The notes under the pieces are model-generated. The model ran no database searches. It saw only the letters and a list, made by a program, of their open reading frames with translations, and was not told the origin of the DNA. Shown piece by piece: positions 24,467 to 36,103 of a stretch of DNA of 64,000 nucleotides. Where the stretch lies: NCBI GenBank assembly GCA_002794785.1, contig NBBA01000008.1:744001-808000 (forward strand), read 5' to 3'. Positions within the stretch are counted from its first letter, which is position 1, and each line of letters begins with the position of its first letter. Both the position numbers and the translations under genes were made by a program. Origin of the DNA: Coniferiporia sulphurascens. Lineage: Eukaryota > Basidiomycota > Agaricomycetes > Hymenochaetales > Hymenochaetaceae.

Positions 24467-26651
24467 TCACTCGCCCAGCTCGTCCTCACCTATCCCCTCC
24501 TCCTCGTCCCCGCTCTCTCTATCCCCGCCCCCCAGCTCAGCATACGCGTCGCCCATCGTCCACAGCGCCTCTTCAAGCTCGCTCAGCTCATCCGCTCCGA
24601 GACCCGCCGCGTCCGCACCCGCGACGCGGCGCCGCACACATGTACCCGCGAGCGCTGCGTAGCCACGCAGCGCTGTAGCTGTGGCCGTCGTCGTGCTGAG
24701 CGCGGATAAGAGCGCGACGGACTTTGCGTTCGTGGCGGGGACGGGTTTCCGAAGATGAGGTCTGGAGGCAGACGTGGCGGTTCGGAATATTTTGGGGTAT
24801 GAAGAGGGGAGGGGGTACGCTGGCGCGTGAATGCTATTGAGGGGAGTAGGTGTTGTTAAAATTGTATTTAAAACTGGAGGAATAAAATGCGAAATATTTA
24901 CTTGGAGAGATACGGTGCCTCTAGGCCAGATTTTGACGAAAAGAAGCCTTCGGTATTCAGTACCTGGCCGACATTTAGTCCGCGGGTAACGTTCCGCTGG
25001 GCGATATACTGGACGGAGCCTTCGGCGCCCTTTTGTGAAGCATGAGATGAGAAATAGCCTAGTCAATCACTGTGGTGAGAAACGTCATAATGAATTCGCT
25101 CACTTTAGTAAGATCTACAACAGTGGAGAAGTCGTGAATACGATCGCTGAGTGTATCGTGATCGCCGATCGGCAGGGCGCCGGACAGGTGGGAGAAGCAT
25201 GTACTCTGCGACCAGTTTAACTGACGGCAGAAATTGGAGAGATCTTCCTGCCTGCTTTTTGAACTGTGTTGACATAGATAGTGAGCAGCCTGCATTGCGT
25301 CGAAGAATGTTTCAAAGGTTCAAATTAAATTTGTATGGCTTACCGAAGTGATAATGTTGCGCTTTCTATATGCGATGAAAGTACGGCCGATGTTTGAAAA
25401 ACATTGTTTTTCTGACAATAAAGAAAGATGAGGCGAAGACGACACCGTGGATTGAAAGACTTACGTCGATGTTGAGACCGTCTGTCCACTCCCCGAGTTG
25501 CCAGGTTGTAGGTGACTGGATCGGAATACTCTGTGTCGCGAGCTCACTTAGAGCGTACAAACACGCTCCATCCTGAAGTGCTATTTTACGCTGGGAAGCC
25601 TGTAAGAGATGACCTTTTAATTAGAAGGACAAAAATACTAAAAGTCTATGAGCATACATCCTCAAAATCAATCTTAATCGGATCCGTGCCAGAGAATACG
25701 GGAAAAGTAAGTGCGGCAGCCTTCGGGAATTCGTCACGGATACTTTCGAGGAAGGCAGTCGTGAATCCGCCAAATGAGGAATTGTCGAACGAAACCTGGA
25801 ACCCCTGGAGATTGTCGCTCTCTTCGACGAATCGTCTGAGGCACTCTTCGCTCAGGTCATTGTCCTGTACATAAGGCAATTATTAGCCACCGGACGTAAA
25901 GAAATTCAGTTTTTTTTTCAGAGGCTATTTGAGACGAACGAACCGAGTTAAACTTGTCGAAAACGCCCCTGCCGTAGTTCCAGTCTCCTTTATTTGCTTC
26001 CCAGTCAGGCAGGTCTGGAACTTGTTGGATGGACCTGGGAATATAAAATACGCGATTATAGTCCGACCAGAACCGCGGAGCGTCTGGCTTTATGCCGTCT
26101 TGCTCATTTTCCTCATCGTCTTCACCTTTTTCTAAGCGCTGTTGGTACTCGCTTTTGGGTATTAAATCTTGTCTGTACTCCGAGACAGGGCCATTCCTTC
26201 CGAATATAGAGGTCATCAGCCAAGTATAGTATCCGTTGTGCAGTCATGCATACCAGAGTGCTCCAGAACTTAGGGGTTGGTCCGCATCAGGTGCATCCGA
26301 GTACAGATCGTTATACTTGCTCAGGGAGCCAAATCTCGCTTGACACAAATGTCAGAAAACCCCGAGGAGGAAAAATAGCCTCACATTAGCTTACATCTAT
26401 GGTCGAACAGAAGTACTCTTGGACAAAATGTCGGCTCGTTCTGATATAGTACACTCCATGAGCGCTATGTGGATGTATACCGAAGCGGACTGACTTGCTT
26501 GACTGGAAAGACCCTGGCGGAACGATATATCGTGGTCGACTATGGCCTCTGTTTCCTCGTCGTATGTGAAATAGCTTTCCTGCGCGTTCCAGAAGTGAGT
26601 TCCGATATGATTGGAGACATCCCCTGCTTGGATGTAAATTATCTCCCTCAT
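24467..26651 (-). CDS. DML1: DML1/Misato tubulin-like mitochondrial protein
   Basis: Misato/Dml1 family, tubulin/FtsZ-like, needed for mitochondrial DNA partitioning and mitochondrial shape. Exons, in transcript order: 26651-26499, 26440-26395, 26338-26254, 26196-25944, 25864-25658, 25599-25465, 25411-25344, 25263-25104, 25029-24902, 24833-24467; 533 residues. The N-terminus MREIIYIQAG...GTHFWN is diagnostic, followed by TFCPRVLLFDHR, LIPKSEY, RFWSDYNRVFYIPRS and the central GFQVSFDNSSFGGFTTAFLE. Near the C-terminus lie VTRG and YPLPSSYPKIFR, then an acidic tail. The start follows the family; an upstream in-frame ATG at 26717 is less likely. Intron 1 (26498-26441) begins with GC, not GT: the donor GCAAGT gives the conserved join of LSSQ to NEPTFCP. 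Intron 8 relies on a weak AAAAG acceptor. Confidence 0.9.
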
Positions 26652-26807
26652 GATAGCGGGAGATGGGATCGGCGTTGAGTCCCAAAACTGAAGTCCGACA
26701 AGCCATTTCAGGCGCACCGTAGCTTATGAACTCAGCCCGCTAGCTCTCGAACTGATTTGCTGCTTCAAATACATTCGATCACCAAGTGCTTTTATACGCC
26801 GTACACT
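26652..26807. promoter_or_regulatory. Short bidirectional promoter, DML1 / RG-rich protein
   Basis: Only 156 bp separate the two divergent start codons, so the two genes probably share promoter elements. No specific site was recognised. Confidence 0.4.
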
Positions 26808-27740
26808 ATGAGTGCTGAGCCAACAGGCGGTGCGACTACACAACCGGCCCGGGGAAGAGGTCGGGGCAAATCTCGTGGCGGGCTCGGGAAGTATCTCCGT
26901 GCGCGAGGACGCGGCCGCGGCGGCGGGAGACCTGCAGAGTTCAACAAGAGGCTGGTACTAGAAGACGAGGAGTTCGTCGAACTTGAGGAAGACTCAGAGG
27001 AAGCAAAGGAACTGGCAAGAAAGTATGCAAGACGTCAGTTAGGTAGTAATGCAGATCGGTATGCTGAGCCTGAGCCGGTCTTGAATTCCGATGGTAAGTC
27101 CCAGCGCCGGCCAACTATTTGTTTGGACTGGAATTAACAATAAAATTCTCTCTATATACATAAGGCGAAGTCGATGAGGAACCCGAGGTCGACTTATCCT
27201 CTCTCCTGGCGCGTCAGCGACTTGATGATCCCAACGAACCATCGTCACTACTCCTGGCTCCCCAAGCAGACAAGGACGACGGAGACGACGTAGACGAATC
27301 AATAGCATACCTTGCACCGAACAGCACAAACGCACCAAAAAGTCTCAAAGGCAAGGTTCAAACAATAGCATGGGATGACGAATTAGAAGAAATCCGAAAA
27401 GAGAAGGAAATCGCCGACGCTAACCGGGGTGAGTTCACCGTTTCCTTCGAATCCGCCGGATCCGTCTGGACCACAAGCCCACAACAGAGCTGAAAAATAG
27501 GTTCCGCGCGAATGCGGAACGACAGAAAAGTAGACAAGCACGAGCCGTATTGAACGCTCACTCAAAGGATCGACCAAAAGGTGATGAAGGTGCTTTATTG
27601 ACACGCCTCACGCCATGTTAACGGGATTTTTTCTGCCAGGACATGTTGCGGAAGCTCCACCATTGCCCAGTGAAAATACCCTACCTCCGAAGGGCGAAAA
27701 GAAGGAGATGGAAGATTTCTTAGATGATTTGCTATGCTGA
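26808..27740 (+). CDS. RG-rich acidic protein of unknown function
   Basis: Exons: 26808-27093, 27165-27428, 27488-27580, 27640-27740; 247 residues. The N-terminus is an RG-rich segment (ARGRGRGKSRGG, RGRGRGGG), a form often found in RNA-binding proteins and a substrate type for arginine methylation. It is followed by an acidic helix-forming stretch (EDEEFVELEEDSEE), an acidic middle, a basic helix with a KNRFRANAERQ core and an acidic end FLDDLLC. I do not recognise the family. All four exons end and begin in matching phases and the donor/acceptor sites are good, so the gene itself is likely real. An RNA-related role is only an inference from composition. Confidence 0.7.
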
Positions 27741-28142
27741 CTACCAATGTATCAAGTCGCGTATCGGCGCATTTTTTTGTATAATCATACAACGCCATTC
27801 CTTCGGTGTACTCCAACACAAACAAATTTTAATCTTGCATTCTTCAACGGACTTTCCAACTGTCCGGCATCTGACAGTGCGCGGCTGATTGTGTCTGCAT
27901 ACTTTCATTACGTATTCTGCATTGCAAGAGTAAGGTTGAAACGGAATAAATGAGTGACTGCTGATAATATACATTGATAGGAAGCATTAGCGCTGAATTG
28001 ATGAGAGCAAATAAGAAGCGAAATAAAATATCTCTACTGTGGAGCTTTCAAGGGATGAGAGAAATAATGGATGGAAAAATCCGGCGTGACCCAGCAAGCC
28101 AGACAACCTGTAAAAGGGCGAACTGAATGCGACCTGCGCACT
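27741..28142. other. Convergent 3' spacer
   Basis: About 0.4 kb between the RG-rich protein and the first receptor gene, which converge. AT-rich. No gene or CaaX-ending small frame seen. Confidence 0.5.
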
Positions 28143-29686
28143 TTACACCATATCGTTCGCCCCTTCCTCAGAAGACGAAGAAACTGATGCCCCATAACCG
28201 TACTGGATTGAATCGCTGTCGTCCCATTTAAGCGACTCCTCCGGAATGGTATATAGCGGTCTGTTATCCCTCGTTTTGTCGTGTCGCCGCATCGCTCTTC
28301 TAAACTCCCTCGATCCCTTCCTTGGTCGTTGCTGCACCGGTCGCTCTTCCTCCTCCTCTCCTGGATATATATGCGCGGCCTCTAGGATGGAGAGTTCCGG
28401 GACGTGGGGAGCACTCGTAGCCGTCTCGGGCTCCGCCGGATCGGTTGGAGGTGTGTCGTAGTCTATAAACGGAAGCGGCGAATCATACTGTTGCGACTCG
28501 TGTGTCACTTGCTCGAATATTCGCTGGTGACTGGGCACGGATGTGACTGTCGAAAGGTCCACGACGGAGCCAGAACTTTTGGGGACAGTATGACGACGGC
28601 AAATAATAAGCTTTTTGAACAAGGACGGATAGGAGAGGAACATGTCCTTGTCCACGCTGGCAGCGAAAAATAAGAGGCTGTAGACAGGACCCGTCCAAAG
28701 GAACGGCTTAATCGCTACGACGCTTGTAGAAGCTCTGGAAAGCGACGCGAAGACGCTTATGTGAATAACGTCAGGCCGACCGGCAAGGATGAAACCGTCG
28801 GAATGGGCAAAAACAGATATGGCGTAATACGGTAAAGCAAGTGTCCATAGCATGACTGCGCAAATCATCACTCCCAAGCGCCGGATGCGCTGAATGGCAG
28901 GTGGTTCCGAGTCAGATATTTTGAAGGGCATACGTTTTCCAGATATACTCCGGTCCTGTGCGCATATATGTTTGAACGTCAGAGCTTTCAGAAGGGTCAG
29001 ACGACGACCATATCACGCATGCCAGTACCGGGACGCACTCGCGATGACGCTGACACCACAGAATGGGAGCATTGGGATACCCCAGACGACAGCCCAGCCA
29101 ACGGCACTATTAGATACTGACGGAAGGCATCCGATATCTTTGACTATGTCAAAACGATGTCCCTGAACAGCATAATCTAGAATTCATTCAGTGCAGCGTT
29201 AAATGAATACGCATGTCTAAACTCTGATTCGGGCAGGAAGACATACGAAGAATCATGTACGCAAGCGGAACGAAAACACAGAGTGTAGCATAGAAGATGT
29301 CTTGAGAAACTGGAAGCTTCAAGTAGCCCTGGCTCTGGGGATGGACTATCCAATTTCGAATGGACAAGGAATAGCAGAACATAGCAATAGGAACGGCCAT
29401 CTGCATCCCAAGAAGAAGTTTGGTTACTGCGGAGATAGGAGAGGGTTAGCGGACCGCTCCAGAATCTTTTGCGTCTAGGCTAACCTATATCGCAGTAGAC
29501 GGGCCTGCTGAGAAGCGCATCCTTGAGCACGGTCGCATTTAATCCAAACAGGAGGTTGACCGTGAAGAGCCACACGATTGTGAACAGCCCGGGGACGTTC
29601 TTGTGCAGAGAGTACCAAGGAAGAAGAGAGATGACCAGACCAGACGAAAGGAAAGACAGTGAGGAGTAGAACAGACTGAATATCAT
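28143..29686 (-). CDS. STE3: STE3-type pheromone receptor, divergent copy (receptor 1)
   Basis: Class D G-protein-coupled receptor of the Ste3 family, which senses lipidated peptide pheromones at the plasma membrane. Exons, in transcript order: 29686-29485, 29426-29247, 29176-29039, 28984-28143; 453 residues. Helix 1 region FSSLSFLSS-like start, LLPWYSLHKNV, VYCDI at the end of helix 2, YAVQGHRFDIVKDIGCLP after helix 3-4, then helices 5-7 and a long Ser/Glu-rich cytosolic tail of about 170 residues. It lacks the PLPWHLQAWN motif and ASRFGYTP tail motif of receptors 2 and 3, so it is an older or faster-changing copy. A TGA in the unspliced frame near 29025 falls inside the third intron (donor GTGCGT, branch CTGAC). 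An alternative ATG at 29734 would add 16 residues. Confidence 0.85.
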
Positions 29687-31458
29687 CACAGTGGTGATGA
29701 AGCAGCAGCTACCAGAAAATAGCACGGAGACCACTAAAGTTTTAGGGGAAACTGAAATGCAGACAAGCAGCTCTTAAGAAACGTTTGGAACACGTTAAGC
29801 CACATCTCCACGTGTTCTTCATCCATCGACCTTCTCCAGTCACAATGAACTTCAGCAGTAAGCTAGTGGCAGGATCATTACGCGTCAACCAATAAGACTG
29901 TATGACATAATCAGAGAAGATCCAAGCTCCGACAACACGGTGGCCGGCTTGAAATTCAACGTCTAGTTTTATGTTTAAAAAAGCTGGTATCCTGATTGCT
30001 CACAAGCTTTCCCGGTGAAGACTCTGGTAATGCTCCTTGGAAATCCGGTATCTGCACCTGGCGGCTCTGGTGATCCACTGTGGTAGTAATACGCTTCGGG
30101 TGTCTTAAGCCTGAGGCCACTGGGCGGCCACCGTCACCGTGGCTAGTCGCATCACAAAACACGGGCGGTCCTGACCTTGCGAGGTGCATCTGTTTAGAAG
30201 CTGCGTGGGCCTCTTTGCGCTTAATATCGATATCGACAGTTAATGCGAGTTGAAAGCTGCAAAGTTACCGAGCTTTGTTACTTGCCGACTGAGGCGGGGA
30301 GTTGCCTTTCAGAGGCCACCTCTGGTACGCCTAGGAGAGCGGAGGAGATGGTAAATTTCCTAATACCGGGCCTTACCGCTGTAAATGGAATACCATGGAC
30401 GATGTAGTGAAGGGACGCCACCGCAACTTCAAGGACAACACCCCGCCTTTGAATACAAAAATAGTATACGAAAATACAAGGGATTTCGGAAAGCTGGGTT
30501 TCCGGCAATACTCCTAAGACAATAAAGATCTGAGCTTGTATCCTACTTCGTCGCTGAGACGTCCAGGCCCAGGAATCTGATTTACAAGAGGATCTGTGCT
30601 GAGTTTATCACGGACGGCCCGTAGTCTCATCAGCTCATTCAGAGCCGGATTGTCCTCCGTCTCAGGCCTCGGGTGTGAAGAACGCATGGGGTTAATATCA
30701 ATCAGTACACGAATCAGTACACGAACGCTGCACCAGCACGATCCCTTTCCGCCACTCCGGACACACCTCACTAGCTCCGTCGGGAATCCATCATTTCACG
30801 TTGTGTCCAAGAATGGCGCATGATTAACACCGAGAAAGTAAAACAAGACCACACCTTTAGCCTCCAGTTCGGAGGGTCTAAATGCAGGAATAGCATCGGC
30901 TGTACAGCGGCAAATCCGCAGTACGAACATGCGCGACGGAACTGCTTTTCAATCATAAATCAGTCGCCGCGCATTTACGTTGATGGCAACTGGTGATACA
31001 AGGTCGTGAAGAATTTAGTTGAACACTTCATCACTCAGGCACCAGGAGGCAAATAGTTCAATATAGCAAAAAGATAGGACTAACTCCCATTCTATTCGTT
31101 TTTAATTTGGAAACAATATCAGAGCAAGAAGAAAAAGATACATGAGCCTGGTATATCCGAGCAGCACGTATACCCACCATAAAGGATAAAAAGAATACAA
31201 CCGACCTGTAGGCGCAGAGCGAGGCTAATGATACACTGTAGGAGATGAGCTGAACGAGAGTCGTGAAGGAACGAGGCGATAATGAGGCGATAATGAGACA
31301 ATAAAAAGCAAAGAATCTTCCCGGATGAGGCGGCGCAAGAAAATCCGGGATATAAACAAACGGGCGTGTGCAGTTACTGCGTAGAAGCGAGAACTTTTCG
31401 AAATGAGGGAAGAAAGCTAGACGAGACGAGTGAAATGAGACGGGAGGATGCTGTTCGA
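29687..31458. other. Spacer between receptors 1 and 2
   Basis: About 1.8 kb upstream of receptor 1 and downstream of receptor 2, both minus strand. Small frames of 76-85 codons occur but none has a CaaX end, signal peptide or other motif. By-eye reading of both strands found no TGY-aliphatic-aliphatic-X-stop pattern. Confidence 0.45.
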
Positions 31459-32923
31459 TCATACGATATCAAGCGAGTCAGGGCGAGGCGGTCGCGATGG
31501 TGTGGAGTTGTTGGCCGAATTAGCTTCAGGTATTGGCGATGTCGAGTAGAGGCGCGGAATGCCGGCAAGCTCGATGTCATCGGGCGACGGTGGTAGACTG
31601 GACATCGAAATCGTTCTGGTGGGTGACTTTTCACCCTTGCGAGCTTCATATACGGAGTCGACGGTGAATGACGAGGAAAGGTCGCCAGTTGACGAAACAA
31701 ATGAACCATGCTTCTCGAAGTCTGTCTCTTTGTTGATGACCACCTTGAGACCTCCCGCAGAAGGAGCGTTAGGGACACGATGCGAAGATGATGCTGTAAA
31801 CGTAAAGCCCTTTGGCTTCGGGGTGTAACCAAAACGAGACGCGATGATCCAGTAAACCTTAAGATAGTTCTTTCGGCTTTCTTCAGCAAAGCCGAAGAAC
31901 GCGAAGAACACGGCGGCGCAGAAGACGATGAACCAACGATCAAGGTAAAACGACAACGTTGTCCACTTGCTCAGGTGCCACACGACCGATGAGATTTGCT
32001 CCACACGGCTGAAGTCGAAGTGCGCATCTGCGAGACCACGCCATGGCTGTATCTCCGACTCAACTGCGTTAAGCCAGATAGCAAATATGGCCAGGGGGAT
32101 AGTGAGAACCGTGTCCATCATCGCAAGCGCCATCAAACGGAAATAGCGGGAAAGCGTGATTTGAGAGTTGCTGTTAAGGAACTGGCTCATCTCCCTCCTA
32201 CGCCTGAGGAACGACGAGATCGTGAGGAAGCAGTAGACCGACGAAACTGACCCCAGGAGAAGTGGCCACATCCATACAAGGGCATACGCCGGGGGAGTAT
32301 TGAATGTAGCCGGGAAGCATCCAATCTGCTCGAAAATATTGAAGCGATGACCTTGGACGAAGTAGACTACGTAACATTGTCAGGGTATGAGACGTATTCA
32401 TTTTAGGAGCGACATACACAAAATCATGACGAGCACGGGAAGGCCGACGACGAGTGACAAGTCAATTGCCATCTCAGCACGTTTCTGCAAAAACTCCATG
32501 CTTAGAGAAAATAATAGCAAGGCAAAGTAGTTCAATCACCTCCTTGGGGCTTGCCATAACTGACTGAACGCGGGATATTTTGTACAAACGGCGGGTAATG
32601 GTGAGGGAGGCTGCAGGGATCGCCACCGAAGTCGCAATGATGATGCGAGAGGCTTCATAAGAAAGCACGTTGAGCAAATAGAGTATGAGGGCACCCGTCG
32701 AAAAACACTTACAGATGTCACACCAGACCGGAGCAAAGTTGATAACGCTTTCCCTCCAGACAATGGAATTAATGAATTGATTGAGACAGGCAATCGCGGT
32801 CCAAATCATGTACGCGCAGGTCCCGACATTCCATGCCTGCAGATGCCAAGGGAGTGGGATTAAGACGAGGATGAGGGAGACGAAGACGAAGACAGGATAG
32901 AGTGGGTATGTCGGATCCAACAT
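31459..32923 (-). CDS. STE3: STE3-type pheromone receptor (receptor 2)
   Basis: Seven-helix Ste3-family receptor. Exons, in transcript order: 32923-32713, 32652-32540, 32484-32418, 32366-31459; 432 residues. Diagnostic features are the short extracellular N-terminus MLDPTYPLYP, LIPLPWHLQAWN in loop 1, PVWCDI at the end of helix 2, SVAIPAASLTITRRLYKI, YFVQGHRFNIFEQIGC, the basic third loop LRRRREMSQFLNS, SRYFRLMALA and ASRFGYTPKP at the start of the cytosolic tail. The tail is Ser/Pro-rich. It is closely similar to receptor 3 throughout the helices, so the two look like a duplicated pair, arranged head to head. Ligand unknown. All introns have GT donors and consistent phase. Confidence 0.95.
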
Positions 32924-35900
32924 GTCGCTGGCGGTGGGTGAACTATGTAGCTACAATGATCTCGAGGCTATCGAGGGGGAAGGAGCGGACGATACTGGGA
33001 TCGGCAGAAAGCCATGGGGTCGTATTTGAAGTAAAGCCGCCAGACCAACTAGCATAGCAGAGCTTGTCCGAATCGGGTTCAAACGACAGCCCCGAAAAAG
33101 CTCAAGGGTCAGATCGAGAGGCCAATCACAGATGTCCGGCAAAGACCGTGAGCAGATTGTAAGTTTTTGGCACGCGATTGCCTTTTCCGTATGAAAGGAC
33201 TTGCCTATCCGGTCACGGCAGATTGAAAAAAGATCGTGCACGTGTAGAAGGCTTTCCTGTTATGGGGCACGAAAATTAGATCTTGAGCACACGCTGCCTG
33301 GTCCGAACGCCGAAGGACGGTCTTCGAACACCTAGCTTGCAATTTTATCTATGAGCGCTCCCGCCTAGATATCGCCGTTTTTGAAGTGCCCTTTAGCCCG
33401 CATACGTCCGCCCAACCCAAGCAATCCCGTGTTCCCTATTAAGACGAGAAGAGACATAAGAGTCCATGGAATGACGATAAGGTGGACCTGAACGAGGCCA
33501 CCTTGAGCTCAGTTAGGAAGGCGCCCGCGTCTTCGCCTTGTGTATTCGGAGGTTAGGGCGAGAAGTACCAGCAAAGTCATCAACACCCCGTCATCGGGTC
33601 GGGTCGTGGCGGTGCCGATGAATTGCCTCGGCTTCGCATCTAAAGTACAATGCTGTCAGGCCTAGCGAAAGCAGACAGACCCTTCATGATCCAAAGGGAC
33701 GCAAGAGCACAAGACGAATAACAAGACGTCCAGATGCCATGCGTAGCAACGTAGTTGCCAGCCAGTACCGCTTATGTCAGCAGCAACTTGTGTTGTCATA
33801 GAAGAGCACCGAGTACAGCCAGATAACCAGTGAGAGATGTAGAGCACTTGCGTCGGGTCCACTAACTAATTAGAGTTTGTAACATGCGCGCAGGCCGAGG
33901 CACGGAAGACAAGGACGATGGGTAGCATATAATTGCTCATTAACCAGGCCGAGTAGCGATTGGCGGACAGGGCAGCCCATGAAAGGCTGTCATACGCGCC
34001 CGATCTAATGACAGCTGCATTTCACGATGTACGCCGGGTGCGCAGTATCGCGAGAAACCTGTACTCGCAGCGAATAAGCCGAAAACTTGCACTTCGGTCC
34101 ATGCACCTCGGACCAGATCCCAGTCCTGTACGATCGCCACGCGCGGACCCTACCCGATGGCTCGATCGGAAAGGTCACGCTGTAAAGGAAGGTCATTGAT
34201 TATCGGCGAGATATCAGTTAGAGCAACACAAACCGCATTTACTGGTGTGGGTCCACAGTGCATCGTGGAGAAAACACAAATTCCCTGAATTTATCTGAAT
34301 ACGGTTTCGGATATTACGGTGCAACTGCGCAAAGCAGTAGCAAGCCATACGATACCTCAAAATCCTTGGTAGAGAAATTGGCCGTTGAGCGCCGGATGGA
34401 TCTAGTAAGAGGCCAGAAAATACGAATTTGCGAATTTGCCCTTGTGTAAAAAAAATAAAAAAAATAAAAATCGCAGGTAGTCGGTGATTGTTTGCACTTC
34501 TAATGTAAACTTTGGATAACCTCGCAGAAACTAACGGCTCGCCGAGAAGCTCGGGGACACCAAGGCTAGTAGCACCTCGCAGCCGCCGTCGACGTCTGAT
34601 GCAGCATCCATATGTGAGATCTCGACCCTGCTTCGTTTCTCTCGCCGGTGGAAACCTTTGGCCCTAGGCAAGAAAAAATGCACAGCAAAACAGAACACTC
34701 GGCCGAGTCGCCTCTTTCGCTAATAGGTTCGCAAATGTAGGGCACGTTTACTGGAGCACCCTCGGCGCGTGCACTTGCCTCATTGGCATGGTCACGGACG
34801 AACCGCCTCGGTTTTCCGGCGCCATCGAATCACTGGCAAGAACGAACTTGCTGGTTAGACTATACTTGTCGGTACCGGCTCCATAGGCTTTACTTTTCTC
34901 CCTGGTCATGCGCTTGCGTCACCGTCCTTCCCCCCGGTCAACAGCTTAGCTAAAAGAGGGACACAAATCCCCTGATAGCACACATCAGACGTTCGCAACT
35001 ATCGCTCGCTTGCTCCGGTATTTTCTCCATGCAAGTAGTCCGATAGAGGGTATTAGGGTCCCGAGCGAACGACGGACACGCGCAACGTGTGGCAGATAGT
35101 CAGAAACGGGGGAATACCGGCCTTTTTCCGCCGGTGACGCGCCAATGGTTGACTTGGTCCGCCTGCTCTCTTCCTTTCTATGTTTGGTTCAATCCATCTT
35201 CGCCGTAAGTGGCAAATCATCTTCGAGCAGTTGTTCTCGTTGTTCCGATTGATGCTATCTGGAGTTAAATTAAATCCGCATATGAGCGAGTGTCTCGATA
35301 GTGGGTTGCGAAATGCTATGCCCGATATTTGGAAGACGAGGATTGGACTTGCCTGTGTACAGAAAGCTGTGACAAGCGGGGCAAACTTTACAAAGAAACG
35401 GAGACGAGGACACGAGAGACTAGACCTAATTCAAATCAGTATGCCCGTGCGATGGGGTTGAAAGTCACACAGAACGCACGAGTATAGTTCATCTAACAAA
35501 GGATGTACAAACTTCAAAGAAGTGTGGCGAAATGAAGCAGCGTGGCCGAGAGACACTCTGAGTCTGACAGCGTATGGAACCGAGGATGTTCGTGTCGGAT
35601 TGCGGCACAGGCGTCGCGAAAGTACACACGTCAGAAAGCAGAGACGCCGGCTTGAACTTGATTAACTTGATGAGCTTTTCGCGCTGAGCCTGCGACGGCG
35701 CATTCATATAAGCTGCTGCTGGCAGCAGCCTTGATGGCCTGGGGGAGAACAATGACCTGCGTCCTAATCGCCGATCCGATCACCCAATTATGGTAAATTT
35801 GATAGGATCATGCCGAAGTTAAGCAGCAGATCGACCTTTGTGAACTCTACACTCAGTGAAAAACAATCTGGCTGTCATTGTCTGAAGACATGCGCAAAGC

Positions 35901-36103
35901 ACGCCCAGTGTAAGAAGAGCATTGAAATGAGCCTTTGAGCTCTCTATTTAAACGGTCAAAGGTAGAGGTGATCGTTCTGCACGTCCGGACTTCGACTCTT
36001 CGTGGGTCCCAACTGGCAGCCACGCAGCCACGGTTGTTTCGTACTCAGCCAAACCCGACCTGTATTTCTTCAGCCACGACGACAGCATCTTGGGTCTGTC
36101 ATT
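32924..36103. other. Empty spacer between head-to-head receptors
   Basis: A 3.2 kb stretch separating the start codons of receptors 2 and 3. It is far longer than other divergent spacers here (156-378 bp). Only small frames without motifs occur, for example 33662-33862 (minus) and 35489-35752 (minus). A short A-rich run with TAAAA repeats lies at 34447-34471. No CaaX pheromone frame was found on reading both strands by eye. Confidence 0.5.

Noticed and set aside
33662..33862. Minus-strand frame starting Met-Asp-Pro-Thr like the receptor N-termini
   Set aside because: Only four residues match; the rest shows no loop or helix motifs of Ste3.
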